Both the position numbers and the translations under genes were made by a program. Below, piece after piece: positions 1 to 9,857 of a stretch of DNA of 64,000 nucleotides. Every line of letters starts with the position of its first letter. Within the stretch, counting starts at the first letter, position 1. The notes beneath the pieces are model-generated. The model saw only the letters and a program-made list of their open reading frames with translations. It did no database searches and had not been told where the DNA came from. The DNA is from JBCDBW01 sp039182965 (GTDB taxonomy: Bacteria; Verrucomicrobiota; Verrucomicrobiia; Verrucomicrobiales; DEV007), in the NCBI GenBank assembly GCA_039182965.1, contig JBCDBW010000005.1:15595-79594 (forward strand). Direction: 5' to 3'.

Positions 1-49
1 GTGAGATGGAGGCTCGACGCTGGGGGATGGGGAGCGAATACTTGGGGCC

Positions 50-1540
50 ATGAGTGATCGGGTGATTTTGGCGATGGACCAGGGGACGACGAGTTCCCGG
101 GGGATCGTCTTTGACGAGAAAGGGCAAATGTTAGGGGTTTCGCAGGAGGAGTTTACACAACATTATCCGGAATCGGGCTGGGTGGAGCATGACGCCCAGG
201 AGATATGGGACACGCAGTTGCGAACGGCGTTGGGCGCCTTGGTGGACGCGGGCCGTGACGCGAGCACGGTCGCGGCGATTGGAATCACGAATCAGCGTGA
301 GACCGCGGTTTTATGGGATCGTGAAACGGGGGGACCGGTGTGTCGTGCGATCGTGTGGCAGGATCGGCGGACGGCTGAGTTTTGTGATGCGTTAAAGAGT
401 GAGGGTAAGGAAGCGTTGGTTTCGGAGAAAACGGGATTACGGCTTGATCCGTATTTTTCGGGGACGAAGGTTCGATGGATGTTGGATCATGTCGACGGCG
501 TGCGTGAGCGCGCGGAGGCTGGTGAGTTAGCTTTTGGCACGATTGATTCGTGGCTCGTATGGAATTTGACTGGCGGGGCGCGTCATGTCACGGATGCGAG
601 CAATGCGTCGCGGACCCTGTTGTATAACATTCATGAAGGGGACTGGGATGAGGAATTGCTGGGGATCCTGGACGTACCTCGTGCGCTCTTGCCTGAGGTT
701 GTGGACAGCAGCGGGGTTTGTGGTGAAGGCGTGGGAGCCCTGGCCGGGGTGCCGGTGGCGGGAATCGCGGGGGATCAGCAGGCGGCTTTGTTTGGGCAAG
801 GTTGTTTTTCTCCGGGTCAGGCGAAGAACACCTATGGGACGGGTTGTTTCCTGATGCGGAACACGGGGAGTGAAGCGGTGGTATCGCGAAACAACCTTTT
901 GACCACGGTGGGGTGGCGACGGGGGGGAGAGACTACGTATGCTTTGGAAGGAAGCGTTTTTATCGGGGGAGCGGTGGTGCAGTGGTTGCGCGACGAGCTC
1001 AAGATTATCGAGGATGCTCCGGCGGTGAATGAGCTGGCGGCGACGGTGGAAGACAGCGGTGGTGTTTATTTGGTGCCGGCTTTCGCCGGGTTGGGTGCGC
1101 CTTACTGGAATCCGCATGCGCGGGGTGCGCTGTTCGGGATCACTCGGGGGACGACGAGCGGGCATTTGGCGCGCGCAGCGTTGGAGTCGATCGGGCATCA
1201 GGTGACGGATTTGCTTGAGTGTATGGCGAAGGATGCGGGTGCGGCGGCGACGGAGTTGCACGTGGACGGAGGAGCTTCCCGGAGTGACTTTCTTCTTCAG
1301 TTTCAGGCGGACCTGAGCCGATTGATTGTGCGCCGGCCGAAGACCGTGGAGACCACGGCTCTGGGCGCGGCTTATCTGGCAGGGTTGGGTGTGGGCTATT
1401 GGAAGGATGAGGGTGAGATCACGGAGAACTGGGAGTTGGATGCGGCATTTGGGCCGGAGCGACCGGAGGTAGACGTTAAGAAATTGCGAGAAGGTTGGGC
1501 GAGGGCGGTCGCGGGATGCATTGGCTTTGCGGGCGGCTGA
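50..1540 (+). CDS. glpK: Glycerol kinase
   Basis: This 496-residue protein is a full-length FGGY-family carbohydrate kinase that phosphorylates glycerol to sn-glycerol 3-phosphate with ATP in the cytoplasm. The N-terminal phosphate-binding motif DQGTTSSRGIVFD is at residues 10-22. The EHD motif (VEHDAQEIW) and the GLGAPYWNPHARGALFG signature of the C-terminal domain are present, as is the adenosine-side motif DGGASRSDFLLQ. The length equals that of typical GlpK. No glycerol facilitator or glycerol-3-phosphate dehydrogenase gene is adjacent. The gene converges with the oxidoreductase to its right, the stop codons lying only three bases apart. Only 49 bases of upstream sequence are in the window, so its promoter cannot be judged. 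Confidence 0.96.
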   Translation: MSDRVILAMDQGTTSSRGIVFDEKGQMLGVSQEEFTQHYPESGWVEHDAQEIWDTQLRTALGALVDAGRDASTVAAIGITNQRETAVLWDRETGGPVCRAIVWQDRRTAEFCDALKSEGKEALVSEKTGLRLDPYFSGTKVRWMLDHVDGVRERAEAGELAFGTIDSWLVWNLTGGARHVTDASNASRTLLYNIHEGDWDEELLGILDVPRALLPEVVDSSGVCGEGVGALAGVPVAGIAGDQQAALFGQGCFSPGQAKNTYGTGCFLMRNTGSEAVVSRNNLLTTVGWRRGGETTYALEGSVFIGGAVVQWLRDELKIIEDAPAVNELAATVEDSGGVYLVPAFAGLGAPYWNPHARGALFGITRGTTSGHLARAALESIGHQVTDLLECMAKDAGAAATELHVDGGASRSDFLLQFQADLSRLIVRRPKTVETTALGAAYLAGLGVGYWKDEGEITENWELDAAFGPERPEVDVKKLREGWARAVAGCIGFAGG

Positions 1541-1543
1541 GCC

Positions 1544-2650
1544 TCACCGGAACGAATGGCGGCGCGGTGTGCGTTTGAGGGGGAGATCGACGCGTTTGCC
1601 GCCGCCGAGCGCTGATTGGTAGAGCGCGAGGATGACCTCAATGGCGCGGCGTCCTTCTTTGCCGTCGACGGCGGGGCTTTTGCCGGACCTGATGGCTTTG
1701 AGGGTGTCTTCGAAATTGCGTTGGTGCCATTCGAAAGCGATGGCGGAGGGATCGGCGGCGCCGGCGGCGGGGCCTTCGCTGGACGTCGTCATCATCGTGG
1801 CGCGCACTTTTTTATCGGCTGGAGACTTCTTTTTGAATTCCCATTCACGGAACTTGTCGTCTTCGAGGAAGACCGTTCCTTCGGTGCCGCAGAGTTGGAC
1901 TTCGGCGGGGTTGCCGTCGGGATGGTAGCAGGTGGTGGAACCCTGGACGGTGCCGACAGCGCCGTTCTTGAACTGAAGGATGGCGACTGCGATGTCTTCC
2001 ACCTCGATGCGTTTGTGGGCGACGCGGTCCGCGAATGCACAAACCGACTGAACATCGCCCGCGACGTGGATGAGGAGATCGATTGTATGGATGGACTGGT
2101 TCATGATGGCGCCCCCGCCGTCGAGCTTCCAGGTGCCACGCCAGGCGCCGGAGTCGTAGTATGCTTGATCGCGGAACCATTTGATATCAGCGTCCGCGAG
2201 CGTGAGTTTTCCGAAGCGTCCGGCGTCGGCCGCTTTTTTGAGGGCGATGGTGGCGGGGTTGAAGCGGCGGGGGAAGATGCCGGAGAGGACGACTTTGTTT
2301 TTCCTGCAGGCGGCGACCATGGCATCGACGCGTTCGAGGGTCACCTCGAGCGGTTTTTCGCAAATCACGTGTTTTTTTGCGTTGGCGGCGGCGACGGCCG
2401 GTTCGAGGTGAGCGCCTGACGGCGTGCAGATCGTGACGATGTCGAGCCCGGGGTGGGCGAGGAAGGATTGGTAATCGGTGTAGGGGGCGGCGTTGTATTC
2501 TTCGGCGAGGGCTTGGGCGCGTTTTTTGTTACGCGAGAAGACGCATTCGAGTTTGGCGCCGCGCATGGCTTCGATTGCTTTGGCGTGGAAGGCGGAGATC
2601 ATGCCGCAACCGACGATGCCGAAGCCGTAGGTGGATTTCTTTTTACTCAT
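1544..2650 (-). CDS. Gfo/Idh/MocA family oxidoreductase
   Basis: A 368-residue NAD(P)-dependent oxidoreductase of the Gfo/Idh/MocA family, which acts on sugars, inositols or related polyols. The N-terminal Rossmann fold has the nucleotide-binding motif GFGIVGCGMISAFHAKAIE (residues about 9-27). The catalytic-region EKP motif is present (CEKPLEVT). The C-terminal alpha/beta domain follows and contains SIHTIDLL, where the His-x3-Asp-like signature is expected. I chose the ATG at 2650 because the reading frame can be opened 123 bases further upstream, but that extension has no family similarity. The substrate cannot be deduced. The gene stands alone between a convergent glpK and a divergent haem-binding dehydrogenase. 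Confidence 0.88.
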   Translation of the reverse strand: MSKKKSTYGFGIVGCGMISAFHAKAIEAMRGAKLECVFSRNKKRAQALAEEYNAAPYTDYQSFLAHPGLDIVTICTPSGAHLEPAVAAANAKKHVICEKPLEVTLERVDAMVAACRKNKVVLSGIFPRRFNPATIALKKAADAGRFGKLTLADADIKWFRDQAYYDSGAWRGTWKLDGGGAIMNQSIHTIDLLIHVAGDVQSVCAFADRVAHKRIEVEDIAVAILQFKNGAVGTVQGSTTCYHPDGNPAEVQLCGTEGTVFLEDDKFREWEFKKKSPADKKVRATMMTTSSEGPAAGAADPSAIAFEWHQRNFEDTLKAIRSGKSPAVDGKEGRRAIEVILALYQSALGGGKRVDLPLKRTPRRHSFR

Positions 2651-2941
2651 GGGAAGACTGTTGTAAACGGACAACGGTTCTGAGGCACGAAATTTCAGCC
2701 CGTGCGCGATCGATGGGTCGGTCTTAAGAAGGAACCATCTCTGACGCGGGCTTGCGCTTTTCGGGAAGGACAAGTTTTTTGTTTGTGTGGCTCAGTTGGA
2801 AGCGATCGGGGAGGCGGATGGAGAGATGTATGAGCGGGGCCTTGGCGAAAGCGTACGAGGGGATCTCGCGTTTTAGGGGAGTGAATCTCTTCGGTTACTG
2901 CTTTTCGCAAAGAGGGAACGCATTTATTCTGTAGAGTGTGC
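2651..2941. other. Intergenic region between divergent genes
   Basis: About 290 bases separate the oxidoreductase start on the minus strand from the haem-binding dehydrogenase start on the plus strand, so promoters for both probably lie here. I see no clear sigma-70 boxes, hairpin or repeat. A 60-codon open frame on the plus strand (2752-2934) has no recognisable similarity and I do not believe it is a gene. Confidence 0.5.
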
Positions 2942-5900
2942 ATGAGAGTGATTAAGGCTTTGATGTTGGTCGCCACCGGCGTGGTCCTGACGGTGGTGGG
3001 GGCAGCGGAGGATTCAGGAATAGGTATCGAGAGCGAAGGGGAGAGCGTCGGGCCGGCGGCGAATGAGAGAGTTGCGGAAATTATGCGGAAGCGGCCCGGG
3101 CGGGGGACGCTGGCGGATGGCACTCCACCGATGCAGGCGGAGGAGGCGTTGGAGTCTTTCATGGTGCGGGACGGCTTTGAGATGGAATTAGTGGTCAGTG
3201 AGCCGGTGGTGACGCAACCCCTTCATTTGAGTTTTGATCGTCGAGGGCGGCTTTGGGTGGTGCAGTATCGGCAGTATCAATTTCCGGCGGGGTTAAAAGT
3301 GGTCCGGTATGATCAGCATTTGCGGGCGCAGTTTGACCGGGTGCCTCCGGCTCCGCCCAATCATTTTCCGGGCGCGGACAAAGTGACCGTGTTGGAAGAC
3401 ACCAACGGGGACGGGAATTTTGATTCTCACAAAGATGTCCTTACAGGATTGAACATTGTCACCTCTGTGGCGACGGGACGGGGAGGAATATGGGTATTGA
3501 ACCCTCCCTATCTATTGTTTTATCCGGACCGAGACGGGGATGATGTGCCGGACGGTGATCCGGAAGTGTGTTTATCCGGTTTTGGGTTGGAGGACACTCA
3601 TGCGGTGGCGAACAGTCTGATGTGGGGACCGGATGGCTGGTTGTATGGGGCAAACGGGAGCACGACCACGGGAAGTGTTAGCAGTTCCGTTACGCGAGGC
3701 GTCGCATGGGAGGGGCAGAACGTGTGGCGATATCATCCGGAGTCAAAAGAGTTTGAGATATTTGCCGAGGGTGGTGGGAACACCTTTAGTCTGGAGATCG
3801 ATGCCAAGGGTCGGATTTTCAGCGGCACGAACAACGGAGGGACGCGCGGCATGTACTATGATCAGGGCGGCTATGGCAAAAAGAACTGGGGCAAGCATGG
3901 ACCGCTAACGAATCCCTATGCATTTGGCTGGCATGAGCACATGGAGCATGAGGGAGATGGACGTCGGTTTGCACAGGCGTTCAGCCTCTATGAGGCGAAT
4001 GTTCTTCCCGAGTCGCTTCACGGAAAAATAATTGCGCCGAACGCGTTGCACAACCTTGTTTGGGTGAGTGCTCTGGAGCAGGACGGCTCTGGATATCAGA
4101 CCGTGGACGAGGCAAATTTGCTAGAGAGTCCGGATCGCTGGTTTCGTCCAGTTAGCGCAAAACTGGGGCCTGACGGGGCTATCTATCTGGCTGACTGGTA
4201 TGATACGCGTCTGAGTCATGTTTCGCCTGTGGACGACTGGGACAAAACGAGAGGGCGGGTTTACCGGGTGCGTCCTGCTGAGGGTAAGCTTGATCCGCTT
4301 CAGGATTTGACTGCGATGGACAGTGCGCGTTTGATTGGTTTGTTGGGGCATGCGAACCGCGAAGTGCGGCGGATGGCCGTTTTGGAATTGGGGGAGCGTG
4401 GGGATGCCGGTGTATTAGGGCGTTTGGAAGAGATTGCGCGGAGCGAAGAAGACGGTCAGCGTGCTTTGGAAGGATTATGGGCTTTGAATTTGCTGGAGGG
4501 CCTGACCGATGAACTTGCCGCTGACCTGCTAGATCATCGCGACGAGCACGTGCGGCGTTGGGTGGTGCGATTGATCGGGGATCGACGGTATGCCGGTGAG
4601 GTGCTTCAGGGGAAGCTTGCGATGATGGCAGAGAAAGAGGAGGCGATCCAAGTGCGCTCGCAGCTGGCGTCGTCTGCGAAGCGATTTCCCCCCGACGAGG
4701 CGATGCCAATTGTGAGGGGATTGATTGGGCGGGAAGAGGATGCAGTGGATGCTCGTATGCCGCTTTTGGTATGGTGGACGATTGAGGTGATGATGGAATC
4801 GGACGGGGGGCGGGTTATGGAACTGTTTGAGGAAGGGAATGACGCCTGGGGATTTAAGATGGTGCGGGAGCATCTGCTAGGGCGGGTGATGCAACGTTTT
4901 GCTATGGCGGTTGGGGGCGAAAAGCTTGATGCCTGTGCCGACTTGATACGATGCGCCCCGGACGCTGATGCGAGACGGCGCCTGATACGGGGCCTTGAGG
5001 AAGCTTTTCAGGGGCGGTCGATGCCACGGTTACCGGAGGCATTGGCGGTTGCGTTGGAAGAGCATCGAAAGGAGGTTGGGCAATCGGGAGTGATCCTTGG
5101 GCTTCGCCAGGGCAGCGCCGGAGCGATGCGGCATGCCAAAGAGCTATTACGGGATGACGACGCGGATTTATCTGAACGGGTCGCGGTGGCGAGGGTATTG
5201 GGAGAAGTGAAGCGGCCTGAAATGGTGGGTGTCTTGTTGGAAGTTCTGAAGCGACCGGGGCAGTATGCCTTGAAGCGGGTGGTCCTTCAGTCGCTTTCTG
5301 CTTATGACGACCCGGCGATAGCGCGGAGTATTTTGGTGGCCTATCACAGGCAGCTGCCGCGTGAGCACGAAGTGCGCGCGACGGCGGACCGGGTTTTGGC
5401 GAGCCGATTAGACTGGGCGAAGGCGTATCTAGGCGAAGTTGACGCGTGGAAGATACGCGCGGATGAGGTGCCGCCGGACGTGGTGCAGCGATTGAGAGCC
5501 CACGAAGACGACGGAATAGACGCCATGGTGGCAAAGCATTGGCCTCTCCCGGGAGTTGCGACCACGGCAGAACAGGTCGCGGAGATGAATCGTGTGCGCC
5601 TTGCGGTGGAAGAGGGAGGCGGGGATGCGAAGCTGGGGAACGTCATTTTCTCGCAGCGGTGCGCGGTGTGTCATCGCCTCTTTGATCGCGGGGGCGACGT
5701 GGGTCCGGACTTGACGGGATATGAGCGAGGCCACTTCGAATTTTGGTTGAATGGCACGATTGCGCCGAGTCTAGAGATTCGCGAGGGTTATCAAAACTAC
5801 GTGGCGCGCTTGGAGGATGGGCGAGTGGTGACGGGTGTTATCCGGGCGCAGAACGGGCAGACGGTGACGCTGAAGGATATTGCGAACGAAACGACGATAC

Positions 5901-6052
5901 TGGACCGAGGGGAGGTGCTTGCGCTGGAAGCCTCCCCCATTTCGTTGATGCCGGAAGAATTGTTGTCGGGGCTATCCGACGATGAGCTACGGGATCTGTT
6001 TGCCTACCTTATGCGGGATGTGGAGGATGGCGGCTCGCGGCGTGATGAGTGA
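2942..6052 (+). CDS. PVC-type membrane-bound dehydrogenase with HEAT-like repeats and C-terminal haem-binding domain
   Basis: A large (1036-residue) exported protein of a type expanded in Verrucomicrobiota and Planctomycetota. An N-terminal signal peptide (MRVIKALMLVATGVVLTVVG) is followed by a beta-propeller glucose/sorbosone dehydrogenase-like domain (about 70-480) that would oxidise a sugar or similar substrate. Next come helical HEAT-like repeats (about 480-850). The C-terminal domain has a c-type haem site CAVCH near residue 900 and the family's conserved tail (GDVGPDLTGYERGH). It probably acts in the periplasm and passes electrons to the haem. A GTG six bases upstream could also be the start; I prefer the ATG. 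No partner gene is adjacent and the substrate is unknown. Confidence 0.88.
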   Translation: MRVIKALMLVATGVVLTVVGAAEDSGIGIESEGESVGPAANERVAEIMRKRPGRGTLADGTPPMQAEEALESFMVRDGFEMELVVSEPVVTQPLHLSFDRRGRLWVVQYRQYQFPAGLKVVRYDQHLRAQFDRVPPAPPNHFPGADKVTVLEDTNGDGNFDSHKDVLTGLNIVTSVATGRGGIWVLNPPYLLFYPDRDGDDVPDGDPEVCLSGFGLEDTHAVANSLMWGPDGWLYGANGSTTTGSVSSSVTRGVAWEGQNVWRYHPESKEFEIFAEGGGNTFSLEIDAKGRIFSGTNNGGTRGMYYDQGGYGKKNWGKHGPLTNPYAFGWHEHMEHEGDGRRFAQAFSLYEANVLPESLHGKIIAPNALHNLVWVSALEQDGSGYQTVDEANLLESPDRWFRPVSAKLGPDGAIYLADWYDTRLSHVSPVDDWDKTRGRVYRVRPAEGKLDPLQDLTAMDSARLIGLLGHANREVRRMAVLELGERGDAGVLGRLEEIARSEEDGQRALEGLWALNLLEGLTDELAADLLDHRDEHVRRWVVRLIGDRRYAGEVLQGKLAMMAEKEEAIQVRSQLASSAKRFPPDEAMPIVRGLIGREEDAVDARMPLLVWWTIEVMMESDGGRVMELFEEGNDAWGFKMVREHLLGRVMQRFAMAVGGEKLDACADLIRCAPDADARRRLIRGLEEAFQGRSMPRLPEALAVALEEHRKEVGQSGVILGLRQGSAGAMRHAKELLRDDDADLSERVAVARVLGEVKRPEMVGVLLEVLKRPGQYALKRVVLQSLSAYDDPAIARSILVAYHRQLPREHEVRATADRVLASRLDWAKAYLGEVDAWKIRADEVPPDVVQRLRAHEDDGIDAMVAKHWPLPGVATTAEQVAEMNRVRLAVEEGGGDAKLGNVIFSQRCAVCHRLFDRGGDVGPDLTGYERGHFEFWLNGTIAPSLEIREGYQNYVARLEDGRVVTGVIRAQNGQTVTLKDIANETTILDRGEVLALEASPISLMPEELLSGLSDDELRDLFAYLMRDVEDGGSRRDE

Positions 6053-6165
6053 GAAGGGTCGATTTGGGCACGCGGGTCTTTTGCCCCGGGGTGGTAATCT
6101 TGTGTGCGGGAGAAACGCGAGGGAAAGCGCTGCCTAAGTGAGCTGGGATAAATGATTCAGGTGGG

Positions 6166-6891
6166 ATGGACGGGGTTTTAATCGGGATCGTTTTGTTATT
6201 GTCGGTGGCGGCGTTCGTGCAGTCTTTGTCGGGGTTTGGGATGGCATTGGTGGCGATCGCGGCGTTGCCGATGGTGATGGCTGTGCGGGAGGCTATTGCA
6301 TTGATCACGGTGTTCAACTTGTTTGTTGCGACCATGACGCTTTCGATGAACTGGCGCGGCTTTCGGCTGCGTGGTGCAGGTGGCGTCATTCTTTCTTTCA
6401 TTATCGGGATACCGTTGGGGTACTATTTCCTCCAAGGCTTGGACGAGCGGGTAGTGATACGACTGCTGGGTGGGGCGTTGGTTGCGTTGGCACTGTTTGA
6501 GATTCTGATGTTGCGGCGAGGGCACTTTGTTTTGCCGCAGTGGATGGGCGGGGCATGCGGTCTCGCTGGGGGATTATTGGGAGGCGCCTTCAATACCGGA
6601 GGGCCGCCGATCGTGGCGTATGTTTATTCGCAGGACTGGAGCAAGGCGCAGATTGTGGCGACTTTGCAGATTGCCTTTTTGGGCGGGGGACTGTTGAGGA
6701 CGAGCTTGATGGGACTTGAGGGAGAGCATTCGGTCAGGATTTGGATGATTGTGGCATGGGCCTTGGTTCCAACGATGTTTTCAGTTTGGTTGGGACACCG
6801 CCTGCTGGGGCGGGTATCGCTGCGCTGGCTTCGGTTTGGAGTGTTTGCCTTTTTGCTGTCGATGGGTTTGAAGTATCTTCTATGGCCCTAA
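6166..6891 (+). CDS. TauE/SafE family sulfite/organosulfonate exporter-like membrane protein
   Basis: A 241-residue polytopic inner-membrane protein with about eight hydrophobic segments. The first half carries the family pattern of a glycine-rich helix (SLSGFGMALVAIAALPMV) and the second half the matching repeat GLAGGLLGGAFNTGGPPIVAY, the hallmark of TauE/SafE permeases. Family members export sulfite, sulfoacetate or similar anions, but the substrate here is not determined by context. The flanking genes (haem-binding dehydrogenase, transhydrogenase) give no hint. The length is typical. Confidence 0.88.
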   Translation: MDGVLIGIVLLLSVAAFVQSLSGFGMALVAIAALPMVMAVREAIALITVFNLFVATMTLSMNWRGFRLRGAGGVILSFIIGIPLGYYFLQGLDERVVIRLLGGALVALALFEILMLRRGHFVLPQWMGGACGLAGGLLGGAFNTGGPPIVAYVYSQDWSKAQIVATLQIAFLGGGLLRTSLMGLEGEHSVRIWMIVAWALVPTMFSVWLGHRLLGRVSLRWLRFGVFAFLLSMGLKYLLWP

Positions 6892-6966
6892 TGCAAGGGT
6901 TCTTTTTGGGGATTCATTGGACTTGTGAATGAGGGTCTTGGGAACTAGGGTGGCCATTTATTTTTG

Positions 6967-8094
6967 ATGCAGATCTTTGTTCCAAGGGAAAGTGACGAGC
7001 AAGAGCGGCGGGCCGCGTTGGTGCCGGCGAGTGTGAAACGGCTGAAGGATTTGGGCTGCAAGATTGTGGTGGAAGAGGGAGTGGGCAGGCGCGCGGACTA
7101 CGCGGACGCGGAGTATGAAGAAGCGGGGGCAACGATTTCGACGGATCGGGATGCCTCCTTGCGGGGAGCGGATGTGGTCATGCGAGTGGATGCATCGGCG
7201 GCGGAAGAGATCGGGAAGATGAAGGAGGGGGCGTTGCACATCAGTTTTTTGAATGTTTTTGAGCGGGAAGATTTGTTGTCCGCATTTGCGACCGGGAAGG
7301 TGAATGCGGTGAGTCTCGAAATGATGCCGCGATCAACGTTGGCGCAGAAGATGGATGCTTTAAGCAGCCAAGCGAACCTTTCGGGCTATGCGGCAGTGGT
7401 GGTTGCGGCGGAGCGGATGAACAAGATTCTGCCCATGATGATGACGCCGGCAGGGACGATCTCTCCGGCGAGTTATTTTGTCGTGGGGATTGGGGTGGCG
7501 GGGTTGCAGGCGATTGCGACCGCGAAGCGATTGGGGGCGCGAGTGACGGCGTTTGACGTGCGACCGGAAGCTTTGGAGCAGGCGGAGTCGCTGGGGGCGA
7601 AGGCTTTGCGGATTGATTTGGGGGAGACCGGTGGGACGGATCAAGGATATGCCAAGGAATTGACGGCGGAGCAGCTCGAGACGCAGCGGCAGGAGCAGGG
7701 GAAGGTTTGTGCGCAGTCGGATGTGGTGATTACGACGGCGAAATTGTTTGGGAGGAAGTCGCCCATTTTGATCAAGGAAGATGTCGTGAAAGGGATGAAG
7801 GCGGGGAGCATCATCGTTGATTTGGCAGCGGAATCGGGCGGGAACGTCGAGGGGACGGTTTTGGATGAGGAAGTTGTGACGGAGAACGGGGTTCGGATTG
7901 TGGGGATTGGGCGGCTGGAGGGATTGGTTTCAGCGGATGCGAGCGCTATGTATTCGGCGAATTTACACAACTTTGTGGATCATTTTTGGGACAAGGAAAC
8001 GAAGGGTCTAAAGCTGGGAGACGAGGATGAGATACTAAAGGGATGTCTGGTCGTCCGGGACGGGGAGATCAACGAGTCATGGAAGAAGCGCTAG
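6967..8094 (+). CDS. pntAA: NAD(P) transhydrogenase subunit alpha, NAD-binding part
   Basis: A 375-residue soluble NAD(H)-binding component (domain I) of proton-translocating transhydrogenase. The N-terminal region matches the alanine dehydrogenase/PNT family (FVPRESDEQERRAALVPASV). The Rossmann motif GIGVAGLQAIATAKRLGARV is near residue 180. In this lineage the alpha subunit is split, so this chain ends before the membrane helices, which are encoded by the next gene. The ATG at 6967 is preferred over a TTG three bases earlier. First gene of the pntAA-pntAB-pntB operon: the enzyme transfers hydride between NADH and NADP+, driven by the proton-motive force. Confidence 0.95.
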   Translation: MQIFVPRESDEQERRAALVPASVKRLKDLGCKIVVEEGVGRRADYADAEYEEAGATISTDRDASLRGADVVMRVDASAAEEIGKMKEGALHISFLNVFEREDLLSAFATGKVNAVSLEMMPRSTLAQKMDALSSQANLSGYAAVVVAAERMNKILPMMMTPAGTISPASYFVVGIGVAGLQAIATAKRLGARVTAFDVRPEALEQAESLGAKALRIDLGETGGTDQGYAKELTAEQLETQRQEQGKVCAQSDVVITTAKLFGRKSPILIKEDVVKGMKAGSIIVDLAAESGGNVEGTVLDEEVVTENGVRIVGIGRLEGLVSADASAMYSANLHNFVDHFWDKETKGLKLGDEDEILKGCLVVRDGEINESWKKR

Positions 8095-8110
8095 GAGGAG
8101 GAGTGAACTG

Positions 8111-8401
8111 ATGGAACTGGTATTGCTGTTATTTATTTTCGTATTGGCGGCATTTTTGGGGTTTGAGCTGATTGCGAAGGTGCCATCGCAGTTGCATACC
8201 CCCTTGATGTCGGGAGCGAATGCGATATCCGGCATAACGATTGTGGGCGCTCTACTGGCGGGCGGTGGTGACGGCGGCGGTATGGGTGCGGTGTTAGGGA
8301 TCGCGGCGGTTTTATTTGCTTCGATCAATGTTGTGGGGGGATACCTCGTGACGGACCGGATGTTGGGGATGTTCCACAGTAAGAAGAAGGAGAACAAGTA
8401 G
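8111..8401 (+). CDS. pntAB: NAD(P) transhydrogenase subunit alpha, membrane part
   Basis: A 96-residue membrane protein that is the small domain II portion of the split alpha subunit. About three hydrophobic helices are visible (LVLLLFIFVLAAFLGFELI, the glycine-rich middle segment, and AVLFASINVVGGYLV), with the family motif HTPLMSGANAISGI between the first two. It is preceded by a very strong ribosome-binding site (aggaggaggag, about eight bases before the ATG) and lies 16 bases after pntAA. Together with PntB it forms the proton channel. Confidence 0.95.
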   Translation: MELVLLLFIFVLAAFLGFELIAKVPSQLHTPLMSGANAISGITIVGALLAGGGDGGGMGAVLGIAAVLFASINVVGGYLVTDRMLGMFHSKKKENK

Positions 8402-8419
8402 CGGGACCGGGTTCGGGAC

Positions 8420-9823
8420 ATGGAATCAATTATTCAGATCAGCTACATCGCGGCCTCGATTCTGTTCATATATGGAATCAAGATGTTGGGGTCTGCGGAG
8501 ACGGCGCGGAAGGGGAACATGCTTTCGTCGCTGGGGATGTTGTTGGCTGTGGTCGTCACATTATTGGCGGAAGAGATTGTTCATTATCAGTGGATTATCG
8601 CCGCGATGATCGTGGGTGGGGCGATCGGAGCGCTGGCGGCTCGACTGGTTCAGATGACGGGGATGCCGGAGATGGTGGCCTTGTTCAATGGTTTTGGGGG
8701 ATTGGCGAGTTTGTTAGTGGGATGGGCGGAGCATTCGCGCAACTCGACGGCGGGTTGGGAGGCAGTGTTTGTGGAGGCCCCTGGCCTTGCGAGTTTCACA
8801 GCGGGAGCAATTGCGGCGGCCATCTTGATTGGCGGGGTGACCTTTACGGGGAGTCTGGTGGCCTATTTGAAGCTGAGTGGAAGGATGGGCGGAAGTCCGA
8901 CACTGTTTTCTGGGCAGAAAGCGATCAATGGATTGGTGTTAGCAGGGATATTGGCTTTGGCGGTGCTGATGATGTTCAATCCGGGGCACGTCGGTCTCGT
9001 ATATGGCATCATCGTTTTGTCTCTCGTACTCGGGGTTTTGGGAGTGATTCCGATCGGTGGCGGGGACATGCCGGTGGTGATTTCGTTTTTGAACAGTTGC
9101 TCTGGATTGGCGGCGGCGGCGGCGGGTTTTGTGATTTTGAACAATGTTTTGATTGTGGCGGGGTGCTTGGTAGGGGCGAGCGGCCTGATTTTGACCGTGA
9201 TCATGTGCAAAGCGATGAATCGTGATCTCGCGAATGTATTCTTCGGTGGATTTGGTGCGGCTGGGGGCGGCGGCGGGGGAACCGCGGTGGAAGGAGAGAT
9301 GAAGGCAGCGTCTGTAGAAGATGCGTATTATGTGCTGGAAGCGGCTCAGAATGTGGTGTTTGTGCCGGGATATGGGATGGCGGTTGCTCAAGCGCAGCAC
9401 GTGGTGAAGGAATTGGGAGATATTTTGCAGAACAACGGAGCGGAGGTCATGTATGCGATTCATCCAGTTGCGGGTCGGATGCCGGGTCACATGAATGTCC
9501 TGCTGGCGGAGGCCGATGTGCCGTATGAGCAATTGAAAGAGATGGATGATGTGAATCCGATTATTGCGAATGTGGATGTGGCGATCGTGATTGGGGCGAA
9601 TGACGTGGTGAATCCGGCGGCTGGTGAGGATCCGGCGAGTCCGATTTACGGGATGCCGATCATCAACGTGCATGAAGCGCGCACGGTGTTTGCGTTGAAG
9701 CGGGGTCAGGGGAAGGGATTTTCGGGATTGGAGAACCGGTTATTTTTCCGGGACAACTGCCGGATGGTCTATGGGGATGCCAAGGAGACGATCAGTGGAA
9801 TGGTGACTCAGTTTAAGGACTAG
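8420..9823 (+). CDS. pntB: NAD(P) transhydrogenase subunit beta
   Basis: A 467-residue beta subunit. The first 290 residues are membrane helices (domain II). The rest is the soluble NADP(H)-binding domain III, with the fingerprint VPGYGMAVAQAQH, the loop GRMPGHMNVLLAEADVPY and the NADP-binding IGANDVVNPAAGEDP. All the usual elements are present, so the enzyme should be functional. It lies 18 bases after pntAB and ends the operon. It converges with the response regulator gene downstream. Confidence 0.96.
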   Translation: MESIIQISYIAASILFIYGIKMLGSAETARKGNMLSSLGMLLAVVVTLLAEEIVHYQWIIAAMIVGGAIGALAARLVQMTGMPEMVALFNGFGGLASLLVGWAEHSRNSTAGWEAVFVEAPGLASFTAGAIAAAILIGGVTFTGSLVAYLKLSGRMGGSPTLFSGQKAINGLVLAGILALAVLMMFNPGHVGLVYGIIVLSLVLGVLGVIPIGGGDMPVVISFLNSCSGLAAAAAGFVILNNVLIVAGCLVGASGLILTVIMCKAMNRDLANVFFGGFGAAGGGGGGTAVEGEMKAASVEDAYYVLEAAQNVVFVPGYGMAVAQAQHVVKELGDILQNNGAEVMYAIHPVAGRMPGHMNVLLAEADVPYEQLKEMDDVNPIIANVDVAIVIGANDVVNPAAGEDPASPIYGMPIINVHEARTVFALKRGQGKGFSGLENRLFFRDNCRMVYGDAKETISGMVTQFKD

Positions 9824-9857
9824 AGGCCTGCGCTGAGTGGTGAGGCTTATTGGTTTC